Shown here: piece after piece, positions 6,149-12,043 of the stretch | Layout: the number at the start of each line of letters is the position of its first letter | Position numbering within the stretch: position 1 is the first letter of the stretch | NCBI GenBank assembly: GCA_016218905.1 | Contig: JACRCS010000596.1 | Span: forward strand, 1 to 12,909 | Reading direction: 5' to 3' | Origin: Deltaproteobacteria bacterium | Lineage (GTDB): Bacteria > Desulfobacterota_C > Deferrisomatia > Deferrisomatales > JACRMM01 | DNA length: 12,909 bases | Notes under the pieces: generated by a model | Seen by the model: the letters and a program-made list of their open reading frames with translations, nothing else | Told to the model about the DNA's origin: nothing | The model's database searches: none | Translations under genes and position numbers: made by a program

Positions 6149-6433
6149 CTCTTCTCCTTTCGCGCAGTGGCTGTCTTGGCGACCATTCACCAGACGAAAG
6201 AAATAGATGCCGTCCGTCTATGGTTCGTTTCACTTCATTTTGATGGTCCTGACTATATTGTCGCGTCTAGGTAGTTAGCTTGTGGGCGCAGTAGTACATG
6301 TGTCTGGAGTCATCGCTACCCCTTCTAAGCCTCTTTACCCAGGCGGCGCAAAGTGCTCTTAGTCGGCGGACCAAGTCGTGTCGGCCGTGCCCTCCTTCGT
6401 TAAGCCATTCTGTTCGTGCTGTTCCATCTCTCT
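6149..6433 (-). other. Lower-GC intergenic gap
   Basis: 285 bases without a supportable gene. The three 60-base lines starting at 6181, 6241 and 6301 are about 43%, 48% and 55% GC by my count, against roughly 60-68% in the genes around. Every frame is cut by several stops, including TAA and TAG, so selenocysteine read-through does not rescue a gene. A 22-codon frame on the minus strand (ATG at about 6420) has a weak ribosome site and no recognisable content. TATAGT at 6252-6257 could be a -10 for the FmdE unit, but no matching -35 is visible. It separates the CcdA unit from the FmdE unit and may carry regulation or a remnant. Confidence 0.5.
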
Positions 6434-7138
6434 TCACACACTCGTGAGCGCGATGTAGACTCCGACTGCCGTGATCAGCAGCCCGGCGGCCTTCTTGAGG
6501 ACCAGGTTCGCTCGCCCGAGATCCCGGGTCGCTACGAGGCGCTTGGCGACTCCCATCGACGTTCCGGCCACGACGATCAGGATGCAGTGACCGACGGCGT
6601 AGGTCCAAAGAAGCGCCAAGCCGTAAGGGAGGTTGCCCTTGGAGGCGACGTAGGTCAGGACGACGATCAGGATCGGCGCGGCGCAAGGAGCCGAGACGAG
6701 GCCGAAGAGCAGGCCGAGCGTGAAGGCGCCGAACACGCCCGCGTGCTTCGGTCGGTACCGGGTCAGGGCCTCGGGCATGCTGAAGTCCCAGAATCCCCAG
6801 AGGTGTGCGCCCATGGCGAGGCAGACGGCCGCGATCACCCACGGCCAGAAGCTCCCTACGTCTCCGAAGAGCCGCCCGAGGCTGACCGCGACCATCCCCA
6901 TGACAGTGAAGCTGACCGCCAGACCGAAGACGAAAACGAGGGAAAAGCCGAAGGACTTCTTCCACCCCGAGATCCCGTCGTAGCCTCCAAGGAACCCGAT
7001 GACGAGCGGGATCATGGCCAGCACGCAGGGATTCGACGCGGTGAGCGCGCCGCCGAGAAACACCGCGACGAACGCGAGCCAAGGGTTCGTCGTGATGAGC
7101 GCCTGGGCGTTTCCCAGGAAGGCCTCTAGACCCAGCAT
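6434..7138 (-). CDS. ccdA: CcdA-type cytochrome c biogenesis/thiol electron transporter
   Basis: A 234-residue membrane protein with six predicted helices. The two conserved membrane cysteines are C38 in SNPCVLAMIPLV, near the start of TM1, and C152 in SAPCAAP, at the start of TM4, the pair that is oxidised and reduced as electrons pass from cytosolic thioredoxin to periplasmic thiol proteins. The remaining layout, GG after the first Cys motif and the TYAVGHC end region, fits the CcdA subgroup of the DsbD family, which is 220-240 residues and lacks the soluble DsbD domains. The ATG at 7138 follows AGGAG. The upstream 54-residue gene, TlpA-like protein and two exported thioredoxins are its likely partners, reading in the same direction. 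Confidence 0.92.
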   Translation of the reverse strand: MLGLEAFLGNAQALITTNPWLAFVAVFLGGALTASNPCVLAMIPLVIGFLGGYDGISGWKKSFGFSLVFVFGLAVSFTVMGMVAVSLGRLFGDVGSFWPWVIAAVCLAMGAHLWGFWDFSMPEALTRYRPKHAGVFGAFTLGLLFGLVSAPCAAPILIVVLTYVASKGNLPYGLALLWTYAVGHCILIVVAGTSMGVAKRLVATRDLGRANLVLKKAAGLLITAVGVYIALTSV

Positions 7139-7195
7139 GTCACGCTCCTATGGCCCCTATTGCCGCCGGGGAGGGAAGCAGCCGGCGCCGTGCTC

Positions 7196-7360
7196 CTAAA
7201 CATGGCCTTTGCTCACGTCCAGGGACTTGTTCTGGCTCAGCTCGATGGCTTTCACGACCTTGGTTTTCAGGAAATCGAGGGCTGCCTTCCCGTCCTGATC
7301 CATGACGATCACGCGGATTTCGGCCCAATCGGCTTCGGTAAGGCTCACGACGTACGGCAT
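7196..7360 (-). CDS. 54-residue hypothetical protein
   Basis: A short gene too small for many gene-finders. ATG at 7360 is followed by 54 residues to TAG at 7196; the sequence starts MPYVVSLTEADWAEIRVIVM and later has FLKTKVVKAIELSQNK, without cysteine, signal peptide or membrane helix. I do not recognise the family; the look is a beta strand followed by a long amphipathic helix. The start is one base after the TlpA-like stop (TGAGATG), typical for translational coupling, and CcdA begins 57 bases further on. The coupling is the strongest support; the ribosome site is GGGGAGATGAG, overlapping the previous stop. Confidence 0.62.
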   Translation of the reverse strand: MPYVVSLTEADWAEIRVIVMDQDGKAALDFLKTKVVKAIELSQNKSLDVSKGHV

Positions 7361-7361
7361 C

Positions 7362-7859
7362 TCATCTCCCCGGAGGTATCTTCGGTGTGAGCCCCTGGAG
7401 CACCTTTCGCTCCAGAGCGCGCGGGAGTTCTTCGTAGACCGCTCGTACGATGCCCTCGTCGTCGATCAGAAAGAGGCGCGGAATCTGCGCGACGCCGTAG
7501 GCCCGCGCCGTCGCGCCCTTCCCGTCGAGAAGCACGGGAAACTCCAGGCGTAAGCCCCGAGCCACCGAACGGCTCGCCTTGGCCGCTTTCGGAGGGTCGA
7601 CGTTGACGGCCACGACCCGGATGCCCCGGCTTTTCCCTTTCCGCCGAAACCTTTCGAGCCCCCGCCGGGTTTCCTGGCAGCTCACGCAATAGACGCTCCC
7701 GAAGTCGAGCAGCAGAGACGCTCCCTGCCGAAGTTCCGAGAGCGTCCGCTCCCTTCCCTCCAGGTCCTTCAAGCGGAAGTCGGGCGCGACATCGCCAACT
7801 CCCAGGGCCCATGCTCCACCAGACCAGGCTAGAACCAGCAGGAGCACGGCAGTCTTCAC
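7362..7859 (-). CDS. Exported TlpA/ResA-like thioredoxin
   Basis: A 165-residue protein from the GTG at 7859; the longer open frame upstream overlaps the preceding gene and lacks a signal peptide. VKTAVLLLVLAWSGGAWA is a cleavable export signal ending AWA-LG. The mature domain has VAPDFRLKDLEGR typical of AhpC/TSA-TlpA proteins, the redox motif C58-V-S-C61 in YCVSCQE, and the cis-proline loop QIPRLFLIDDEG. It would reduce disulfides in the periplasm, fed by CcdA. It follows the 143-residue thioredoxin by 22 bases and precedes the 54-residue gene by one base. The active-site sequence CVSC is unusual compared with CPxC, so its redox potential may differ. Its substrate is unknown. Confidence 0.85.
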   Translation of the reverse strand: MKTAVLLLVLAWSGGAWALGVGDVAPDFRLKDLEGRERTLSELRQGASLLLDFGSVYCVSCQETRRGLERFRRKGKSRGIRVVAVNVDPPKAAKASRSVARGLRLEFPVLLDGKGATARAYGVAQIPRLFLIDDEGIVRAVYEELPRALERKVLQGLTPKIPPGR

Positions 7860-7881
7860 CCTCGTCTCGGCCCGCCGTTCA

Positions 7882-8313
7882 TCACCTGACCCCCAACCGC
7901 CAGAGGACCTGCTCGACATCGTTCAGCGCCAGGAATCCTTCATGACGGAAGGCCTCTCGGCCCTCCGCATTGAGGAAAACTTGCGTCGGGATCAGAAGGA
8001 CTCGGTACTGCTCGGCGACCCGGGGGTTCTTTCGCACGTCATGGAAGATGACTTCGACTTGCCTTCCGTACTTCTGCCGCACGGACTCCATCACTGGCTG
8101 CATCGCGTCGCAGGGCCGGCAGCCGACGCTCCCGAGCTCCAGAAACGTCACCTTCTTGGTCTGTACCGGGGCGGCCTGCGCCGCTCGCGCCGCGCTCGTG
8201 GGTTCAGCGGTCGGGGCTGTCGTCCGGGCGGCGAGTGCGAATCGACCCGTTAAGACCGCGGAGAGGACGGCCGCAAGGAGGAGGGGCAGGACGAGCCGGA
8301 GGCGTCCGTTCAT
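7882..8313 (-). CDS. Exported thioredoxin-fold protein (CRPC)
   Basis: A 143-residue protein with an N-terminal hydrophobic segment (residues 6-29: LVLPLLLAAVLSAVLTGRFALA) that is either a signal peptide or an anchor, followed by an Ala/Thr/Pro-rich linker to about residue 50. The thioredoxin-fold domain starts VTFLELGSVG and carries the redox pair C65-R-P-C68; the cis-proline is in VLLIPTQVFL. A region of KNPRVAEQYRV follows the first strands, as in short thioredoxins that act on periplasmic disulfides. The start overlaps the stop of the upstream gene by four bases (ATGA), so the two are translationally coupled. The neighbouring upstream protein shares the same QYRVL block, which suggests duplication. 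Confidence 0.86.
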   Translation of the reverse strand: MNGRLRLVLPLLLAAVLSAVLTGRFALAARTTAPTAEPTSAARAAQAAPVQTKKVTFLELGSVGCRPCDAMQPVMESVRQKYGRQVEVIFHDVRKNPRVAEQYRVLLIPTQVFLNAEGREAFRHEGFLALNDVEQVLWRLGVR

Positions 8314-8729
8314 GGTTTCCTCTCTTTGGACTTGAAGAGGTGCTGGTTCCAGGCCTGCCGGAGGTCAGACTCTGAAAAGAACGTCTCGAAACGGGCCACG
8401 GTCTTGCCAGTGCGGTCCAGCAGAAGCGCCACCGGGGTATAGAGCACCCTGTACTGTCGGACCACGGACGGGGTTTTGATAATGTCGACGACCCGCAGCT
8501 CGAACTTCGTCGAGTTGCCCCGGACGAACTTCTCCGCTTCGTGCCGCCCGACCAGGCATCGGTCGAGGGTGCACTGGCAGTCGTCAGTCGTGGTGATGAG
8601 GAGAACGGTGGGGTTCCGGGCGGGCGGGGTGGCGGAGGGCTCGAGAGCGCCTGTGCTGGTGGCGAGCAGGCATGCCCCTGCCGCCCCCCAGGCGAACCAA
8701 GCGATCCAGTCCACAATTCGCCTTCGCAT
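8310..8729 (-). CDS. Exported thioredoxin-like protein with atypical cysteines
   Basis: A 139-residue protein. Residues 8-29 are hydrophobic and end LATSTGALE, fitting a signal peptide. The remainder looks like a divergent thioredoxin fold: TVLLITTTDD, then VVDIIKTPSVVRQYRVLYTP with a cis-proline after the strand. The expected CxxC is replaced by three cysteines at C51, C53 and C58 (DCQCTLDRC), a C-x-C-x4-C pattern that may chelate metal rather than act as a classical dithiol. The segment VxxQYRVLxxP is shared with the next gene, indicating relation. ATG at 8729 has GGAGG eight bases upstream; it is the first gene after the terminator of the ArsR unit, so some regulation can be separate. The function is unknown. 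Confidence 0.75.
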   Translation of the reverse strand: MRRRIVDWIAWFAWGAAGACLLATSTGALEPSATPPARNPTVLLITTTDDCQCTLDRCLVGRHEAEKFVRGNSTKFELRVVDIIKTPSVVRQYRVLYTPVALLLDRTGKTVARFETFFSESDLRQAWNQHLFKSKERKP

Positions 8730-8773
8730 TTCCTAGTCCTCCACTATATGAACACATGGCGATGAAATATGGC

Positions 8774-8792
8774 AAAAAAGGGGCCCTGCCCC
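8774..8792 (-). terminator. Rho-independent terminator after the ArsR gene
   Basis: On the minus strand GGGGC, loop AGG, GCCCC is followed directly by six T residues. It begins 4 bases after the ArsR stop codon. It separates that gene from the exported-thioredoxin unit and could leave some read-through. Confidence 0.8.
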
Positions 8793-8795
8793 GGC

Positions 8796-9134
8796 TCAAC
8801 CCGCAACCTTCAACCGTTCTCGCGCCTCCCTCCGGATCATCTCGTCTACCAGATCCAGGATCTCGAAGACGCGCGTGTCCTTGATCCAGTAGAAGGTCAT
8901 GGTGCCCTCCTGCCGCGAATCGAGGACTCCGGCCTTCTTCATGAGTGCGAGGTGTTTGGAGATGTTCGGCTGGTTTCCCCCGAGAGCCGGGCAGATCCGG
9001 CAGACGCACTCCTCCCCCTTCCGGAGGAACTCGAGGAGGGCGAGCCTCGTGGGTTGCGCCATGGCCTTGAGGATCTCGGCCCTCCAGGTGAGCACCTTCG
9101 CGTCTCTGGCCGCGCCGCCGCTGATCGTATTCAT
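8796..9134 (-). CDS. ArsR/SmtB family transcriptional repressor (arsR1)
   Basis: A 112-residue winged-helix regulator. The start at ATG 9134 is chosen because a promoter ends right there. The body reads ILKAMAQPTRLALLEFLRKG, then EECVCRIC (C43, C45 and C48), then NQPNISKHLALMKKAGVL, the DNA-reading helix, and the wing with GTMTFYWI. Two cysteines of ECVC occupy the place of the ELCVCDL metal site in classical ArsR, with an added third Cys, so the sensor could bind As(III), Sb(III) or another soft ion; the exact inducer is not seen. It is 120 bases after the Cys-Cys gene and ends at the terminator. It differs clearly in sequence from the ArsR at 10178. Confidence 0.92.
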   Translation of the reverse strand: MNTISGGAARDAKVLTWRAEILKAMAQPTRLALLEFLRKGEECVCRICPALGGNQPNISKHLALMKKAGVLDSRQEGTMTFYWIKDTRVFEILDLVDEMIRREARERLKVAG

Positions 9135-9140
9135 GCCCGA

Positions 9141-9169
9141 ACAGTAATGGAACCGCGCGACCCCGTCAA
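9141..9169 (-). promoter_or_regulatory. Sigma-70-type promoter of arsR1, leaderless
   Basis: TTGACG (9169-9164) and TACTGT (9146-9141) are 17 bases apart, five and four of six matches to consensus. The predicted start of transcription falls at 9134, which is the A of the ATG. No ribosome site precedes the ATG, consistent with a leaderless message. Confidence 0.6.
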
Positions 9170-9253
9170 AGAAAAATCTGGGCCGAGTGGGCGGGCCGCC
9201 ACAGCCTGATGCGTCGCCGCGCTTGCCGGACGTCCTCCCCATGGATCGGAGCA

Positions 9254-9523
9254 CTAGGCGCCCAACTTGGCGTTCCGCCGGTTGTACTCGGCCAGGAGCG
9301 CCCCGGAGTACTCGCCCTCATACCCCCTCGGCACGTAGTTTCGGGCTTCGACGCGCGCGCAGAGCTCCTTCGCGATCGCGTCCTGCTCCGTGAGCCCGAG
9401 CGCGGCCACGTCCTGCAGGATGCCCTCGAGGTTCACGATACCGACCTGGCCGCCGTCGGACAGCGTCAGCTTTCTGATGGCCCGCGCCGCAGCCGCGTCG
9501 CAGCAGAATTCCTGGTTGCCCAT
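9254..9523 (-). CDS. Small Cys-Cys protein, paralogue of the double-TGA protein
   Basis: An 89-residue protein: MGNQEFCCDAAAARAIRKLT, DGGQVGIVNLEGILQDV, a Glu/Ala-rich helix with C55, NYVPRGYEGEYSGALLAEYN and a short basic tail. Its N-terminal C7-C8 pair resembles soft-metal or redox motifs; I know no function. From about residue 18 it aligns with residues 28-91 of the protein at 4291-3974: DG(T/G), GL/NLxxIL, a spacer helix, N(H/Y)(I/V)P and EY-x-x-ALL-x-EY. The ATG at 9523 follows AGGAGAA. It lies 112 bases after the MoaD-like gene and upstream of arsR1, so probably in the minus-strand transcript beginning near 10072. Confidence 0.72.
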   Translation of the reverse strand: MGNQEFCCDAAAARAIRKLTLSDGGQVGIVNLEGILQDVAALGLTEQDAIAKELCARVEARNYVPRGYEGEYSGALLAEYNRRNAKLGA

Positions 9524-9565
9524 TTCTCCTCTCCTCAGCCGGGGTGAGAGCGTCTCTCCCCAGAG

Positions 9566-9619
9566 GGGGCCGCTCGCCCCGTGTCACCCGCCGGTCCTCG
9601 GAATGGCTCAACTAGCCAT
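9566..9619. other. Two small hairpins in the MoaD-like / Cys-Cys intergenic region
   Basis: The 112-base gap contains ATGGCT-CAACT-AGCCAT (9603-9619, perfect 6-bp stem) and GGGGC-CGCTC-GCCCC (9566-9580, 5-bp stem). Neither is followed by a T-run, so neither is a clear intrinsic terminator. They may attenuate transcription or stabilise RNA ends. Confidence 0.4.
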
Positions 9620-9635
9620 CATCGCGCCCGACTCA

Positions 9636-9926
9636 TCACCCCAGGTGGAGCTTGATCTCGAGGTTGTCTCCGTCTCGGACTGCGGCCTCGAGGATCTTGG
9701 ACGAAACCTCTCGGGTGTTGATCTTGACCGTGACAACCGACCTCAGCTTGGCCGTCTCCGTCAGAGTGTCGCCGCTCGTCCCGAAGAAGAGCTCGTGCAT
9801 GAGCCTCGGCTTGCCTTCCACCGCCTGCTTGAGGCAGTCGCGGACGGTCTCGCCCTCCACCTCCAGGTCGATGTTCCCCTTGAGGAGGTTCGACAGGATT
9901 CTGGGTAGGTGCACCTTCACGGTCAT
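9636..9926 (-). CDS. MoaD/ThiS-like beta-grasp protein lacking the terminal Gly-Gly
   Basis: A 96-residue protein starting MTVKVHLPRILSNLLKGN, with DLEVEGETVRDCLKQAVEGK, a middle strand-helix segment, and an end VKINTREVSSKILEAAVRDGD-like block, the pattern of the ubiquitin-like MoaD/ThiS sulfur carriers (strand, helix with VEGETV-R, then a DGD turn near the end). The ATG at 9926 follows GGAGG with good spacing; the longer open frame upstream is not conserved-looking. The C-terminus is HLG and then TGA TGA: a classical carrier ends Gly-Gly, which is adenylated and thiocarboxylated, and this one does not. It may have a structural or regulatory role, or act through its internal C31. It is the first gene of the minus-strand unit divergent from arsR2. 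Confidence 0.75.
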   Translation of the reverse strand: MTVKVHLPRILSNLLKGNIDLEVEGETVRDCLKQAVEGKPRLMHELFFGTSGDTLTETAKLRSVVTVKINTREVSSKILEAAVRDGDNLEIKLHLG

Positions 9927-10078
9927 CTTCGAAGACCTCCACGATCTGCACGCGCCCTGCCCACGCCCTGAGGACTCGCCCTCGTCCTTCCCACCTGTGG
10001 GCATGCTGTAGAGGCGCCGATGCCGGTCTTGGCGCCCAAGGAACTCCGCCGCGGGCGCGATGGCTGCTCTGGGCGGCA

Positions 10079-10107
10079 TGTATAGTACGCGATATAGCCA
10101 TTGACAA
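10079..10107 (-). promoter_or_regulatory. Candidate promoter for the MoaD-like transcript
   Basis: On the minus strand TTGTCA (10107-10102) and TATACA (10084-10079) are separated by 17 bases. Transcription would start near 10072, leaving a leader of about 146 bases before the MoaD-like ATG. Confidence 0.48.
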
Positions 10108-10116
10108 TAGGCAATG
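10099..10116. promoter_or_regulatory. Candidate ArsR operator between divergent units
   Basis: CATTG-N8-CAATG is an inverted repeat in the divergent intergenic region and covers the -35 of the minus-strand promoter. ArsR-type operators are similarly AT-containing imperfect dyads. The region also holds a GGATATTTGCGGATA direct repeat (from 10136). No clear plus-strand -10 matches the TTGACA at 10101-10106. Confidence 0.35.
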
Positions 10117-10177
10117 CGTAGGGCAGTTTCGAGACGGATATTTGCGGATAGCGATGTACTGAGCTGGGGAGGTGCTC

Positions 10178-10531
10178 GTGGAAGATCTGCTCAAGGCGTT
10201 GAAGGCGATCGGCGACGACTCCCGCCTGAAGATGCTTTGGATGCTCGAGGATCGGGATCTCTGCTCCTGCGAGATCCAGGAGGCCGTGGGCCTCGCGCAG
10301 TCGACCGTCTCTCGCCACTTGCAGCTACTCGAAGACGCGGGGTTCGTAGTCTCGATGAAGGCGGGGGTCTGGAAGAACTACCGCTTCAATCCCGCCCCGT
10401 CTCCACTGGTTCAGGGCCTTCTGAGCACGGTACGCCTGGCGGCGGAGTCGAACCCGGAAGCGCGTCGCGTCCGGGAGAGAGCGGCCGCGGCCAACCGGGA
10501 AGCCCTCTGCGGCAGCCGCTCAGCGGCGTGA
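10178..10531 (+). CDS. arsR: ArsR family arsenic-responsive repressor (arsR2)
   Basis: A 117-residue winged-helix repressor. GTG at 10178 is preferred over the in-frame GTG at 10172 because GGGGAGG then lies at normal distance; with the earlier GTG the ribosome site would touch the start. VEDLLKALKAIGDDSRLKML leads to C29-S-C31 in RDLCSCEI, equivalent to the ELCVCDL metalloregulatory motif of ArsR, then AQSTVSRHLQLLEDAG for DNA reading and WKNYRF as the wing. It would bind As(III) through the Cys pair (a third ligand is not obvious) and repress the divergent intergenic region. ArsC follows with 7 bases between stop and start. It ends with an Ala/Arg-rich tail. The context (ArsC, Acr3) makes the assignment firm. 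Confidence 0.94.
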   Translation: MEDLLKALKAIGDDSRLKMLWMLEDRDLCSCEIQEAVGLAQSTVSRHLQLLEDAGFVVSMKAGVWKNYRFNPAPSPLVQGLLSTVRLAAESNPEARRVRERAAAANREALCGSRSAA

Positions 10532-10538
10532 GGCGATC

Positions 10539-10961
10539 GTGGCGAAGAAAGAGGTCCTGTTCCTCTGCACGGGGAACTCCTGCCGTAGCCAGATGGCCGA
10601 GGGGTGGCTCCGGCACCTCGGCAACGAGCGGTTCACGGCGCTTTCCGCCGGGACGGATCCCCAGGGGTTGAACCCTCTGGCCGTTCAGGTCATGACGGAG
10701 GCCGGCGTGGATATCTCCCGTCAGCGCTCGAAGTCCGTGGACGAGTTCCTCGGCGGCGACATTGACCTTCTGATCACGGTGTGCGGCGAAGCGAGGGAGT
10801 CCTGCCCCGTGTTCATTGGAAAGGTGCGGGAGCGGCGCCACTGGCCTTTACCGGATCCGGCGCAGGTCACAGGCCCTCCAGAAGAGGTTCTCGATTTTTT
10901 CCGGCGCGTGCGGGATTCCATCCGGAGCCGGGTCGAAGATCTGCTTTCCGAAGGAGATTGA
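10539..10961 (+). CDS. arsC: Arsenate reductase, thioredoxin-coupled (LMW-PTPase fold)
   Basis: A 140-residue enzyme starting at GTG 10539, with GTGAGGCG as ribosome site overlapping the arsR stop. The phosphatase-like loop C10-TGNSC-R16 (CX5R) carries the nucleophile. The relay cysteines C82 (TVC) and C89 (SCPVF) occupy the same numbers as in the S. aureus pI258 enzyme. WPLPDPAQ supplies the conserved acidic residue (D-P). Arsenate binds C10, an intramolecular disulfide C10-C82 forms, then C82-C89, which thioredoxin reduces. The enzyme therefore depends on thioredoxin; cytosolic Trx is outside the window, while the small CxxC protein at 3902-3672 might substitute (inference). The Acr3 gene starts 2 bases after its stop. 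Confidence 0.96.
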   Translation: MAKKEVLFLCTGNSCRSQMAEGWLRHLGNERFTALSAGTDPQGLNPLAVQVMTEAGVDISRQRSKSVDEFLGGDIDLLITVCGEARESCPVFIGKVRERRHWPLPDPAQVTGPPEEVLDFFRRVRDSIRSRVEDLLSEGD

Positions 10962-10963
10962 GC

Positions 10964-12031
10964 ATGGCCCAGGGCATTGCGAAGAAGCTCTCGTCCCTCG
11001 ACCGATATCTGACACTGTGGATCTTCCTCGCGATGTTCGTCGGGGTCGGCGGCGGGTACTTCTTCCCCGGCGTGAAGGACGTGATCAACGCCTTCCAGGT
11101 GGGGACGACGAACATTCCCATCGCCATCGGGCTGATCCTGATGATGTACCCGCCCCTCGCGAAGGTGCGCTACGAGGAGCTGCCGCAGGTCTTCCGGAAC
11201 GGGAAGGTGCTCGGCCTCTCGCTGGTTCAGAACTGGGTCGTGGGGCCGATCCTCATGTTCGTGCTCGCGGTCGCGCTGCTCAGCGGCTACCCCCACTACA
11301 TGGTCGGGCTGATCATGATCGGCCTCGCCCGCTGCATCGCGATGGTCATCGTGTGGAACGACCTCGCGAAGGGCGACACGGAGTACTGCGCCGGGCTCGT
11401 GGCCTTCAACTCGATCTTCCAGGTCCTCTTCTTCTCGGTGTACGCCTGGTTCTTCATCACCTGGCTCCCGCCGAGGCTCGGGCTCCAGGGCTCGGCCGTC
11501 GACGTCACGATCGGCCAGATCGCCGAGAGCGTCTTCATCTACCTCGGCATCCCGTTCCTGGGCGGCATGATCTCGCGCTTCATCGGGCTGAAGACCCTGG
11601 GCCGCGAGTGGTACGAAAAGAAGTTCATCCCGAAGATCAGCCCGATCACCCTGGTCGCGCTCCTCTTCACGATCCTCGTGATGTTTAGCCTGAAGGGCGA
11701 GTACATCGTCCAACTCCCGTTGGATGTCGTGCGGATCGCGATCCCGCTGACGATTTACTTCCTCGTGATGTTCTTCGTCTCCTTCTGGATGAGCCGGAAG
11801 GTCGGGGCGCCCTACGGGCAGACGGTAACGCTCTCCTTCACGGCCGCCTCGAACAACTTCGAGTTGGCGATCGCCGTGGCCGTGGCAGTCTTTGGGATCG
11901 ACTCCGGGGAGGCCTTCGCCGCCGTGATCGGGCCGCTCGTCGAGGTGCCGGTTCTGATCGCGCTGGTGAACGTAGCGCTCCGGATGAAGCTGAAGCACTT
12001 CACGCCGCAGGGCGTACCCGTCAGGGCGTAG
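10964..12031 (+). CDS. acr3: Arsenite efflux permease Acr3
   Basis: A 355-residue integral membrane protein of the BART superfamily, ten transmembrane helices. AAGGAG lies 7 bases before the [16 protein letters not shown] begins TM1. TM4 has [19 protein letters not shown] with C124, the conserved essential cysteine, and the late helix [19 protein letters not shown] carries the conserved glutamate for proton exchange. It exports As(III) and, in some members, Sb(III), driven by the proton gradient. It is directly behind ArsC, a standard pair, so arsenate is reduced and pumped out from one message. The neighbouring UspA-like gene starts 12 bases later. Length and motifs are typical and complete, with no truncation. 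Confidence 0.97.
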   Translation: MAQGIAKKLSSLDRYLTLWIFLAMFVGVGGGYFFPGVKDVINAFQVGTTNIPIAIGLILMMYPPLAKVRYEELPQVFRNGKVLGLSLVQNWVVGPILMFVLAVALLSGYPHYMVGLIMIGLARCIAMVIVWNDLAKGDTEYCAGLVAFNSIFQVLFFSVYAWFFITWLPPRLGLQGSAVDVTIGQIAESVFIYLGIPFLGGMISRFIGLKTLGREWYEKKFIPKISPITLVALLFTILVMFSLKGEYIVQLPLDVVRIAIPLTIYFLVMFFVSFWMSRKVGAPYGQTVTLSFTAASNNFELAIAVAVAVFGIDSGEAFAAVIGPLVEVPVLIALVNVALRMKLKHFTPQGVPVRA

Positions 12032-12043
12032 AGCGAAGGCGGC

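Noticed and set aside
4764..6233. A 489-codon minus-strand frame over TauE and FmdE
   Set aside because: Shadow frame of two well-recognised genes; Arg/Gly-rich with no domain.
6350..6422. Tiny minus-strand frame of 22 codons starting at about 6420
   Set aside because: Weak ribosome site, ends in TAA, no recognisable content; too short to support.
8743..8748. TATAGT as -10 for the exported thioredoxin unit
   Set aside because: No -35 at 16-18 bases, and the implied start would cut off the visible GGAGG ribosome site, so I did not call it a promoter.
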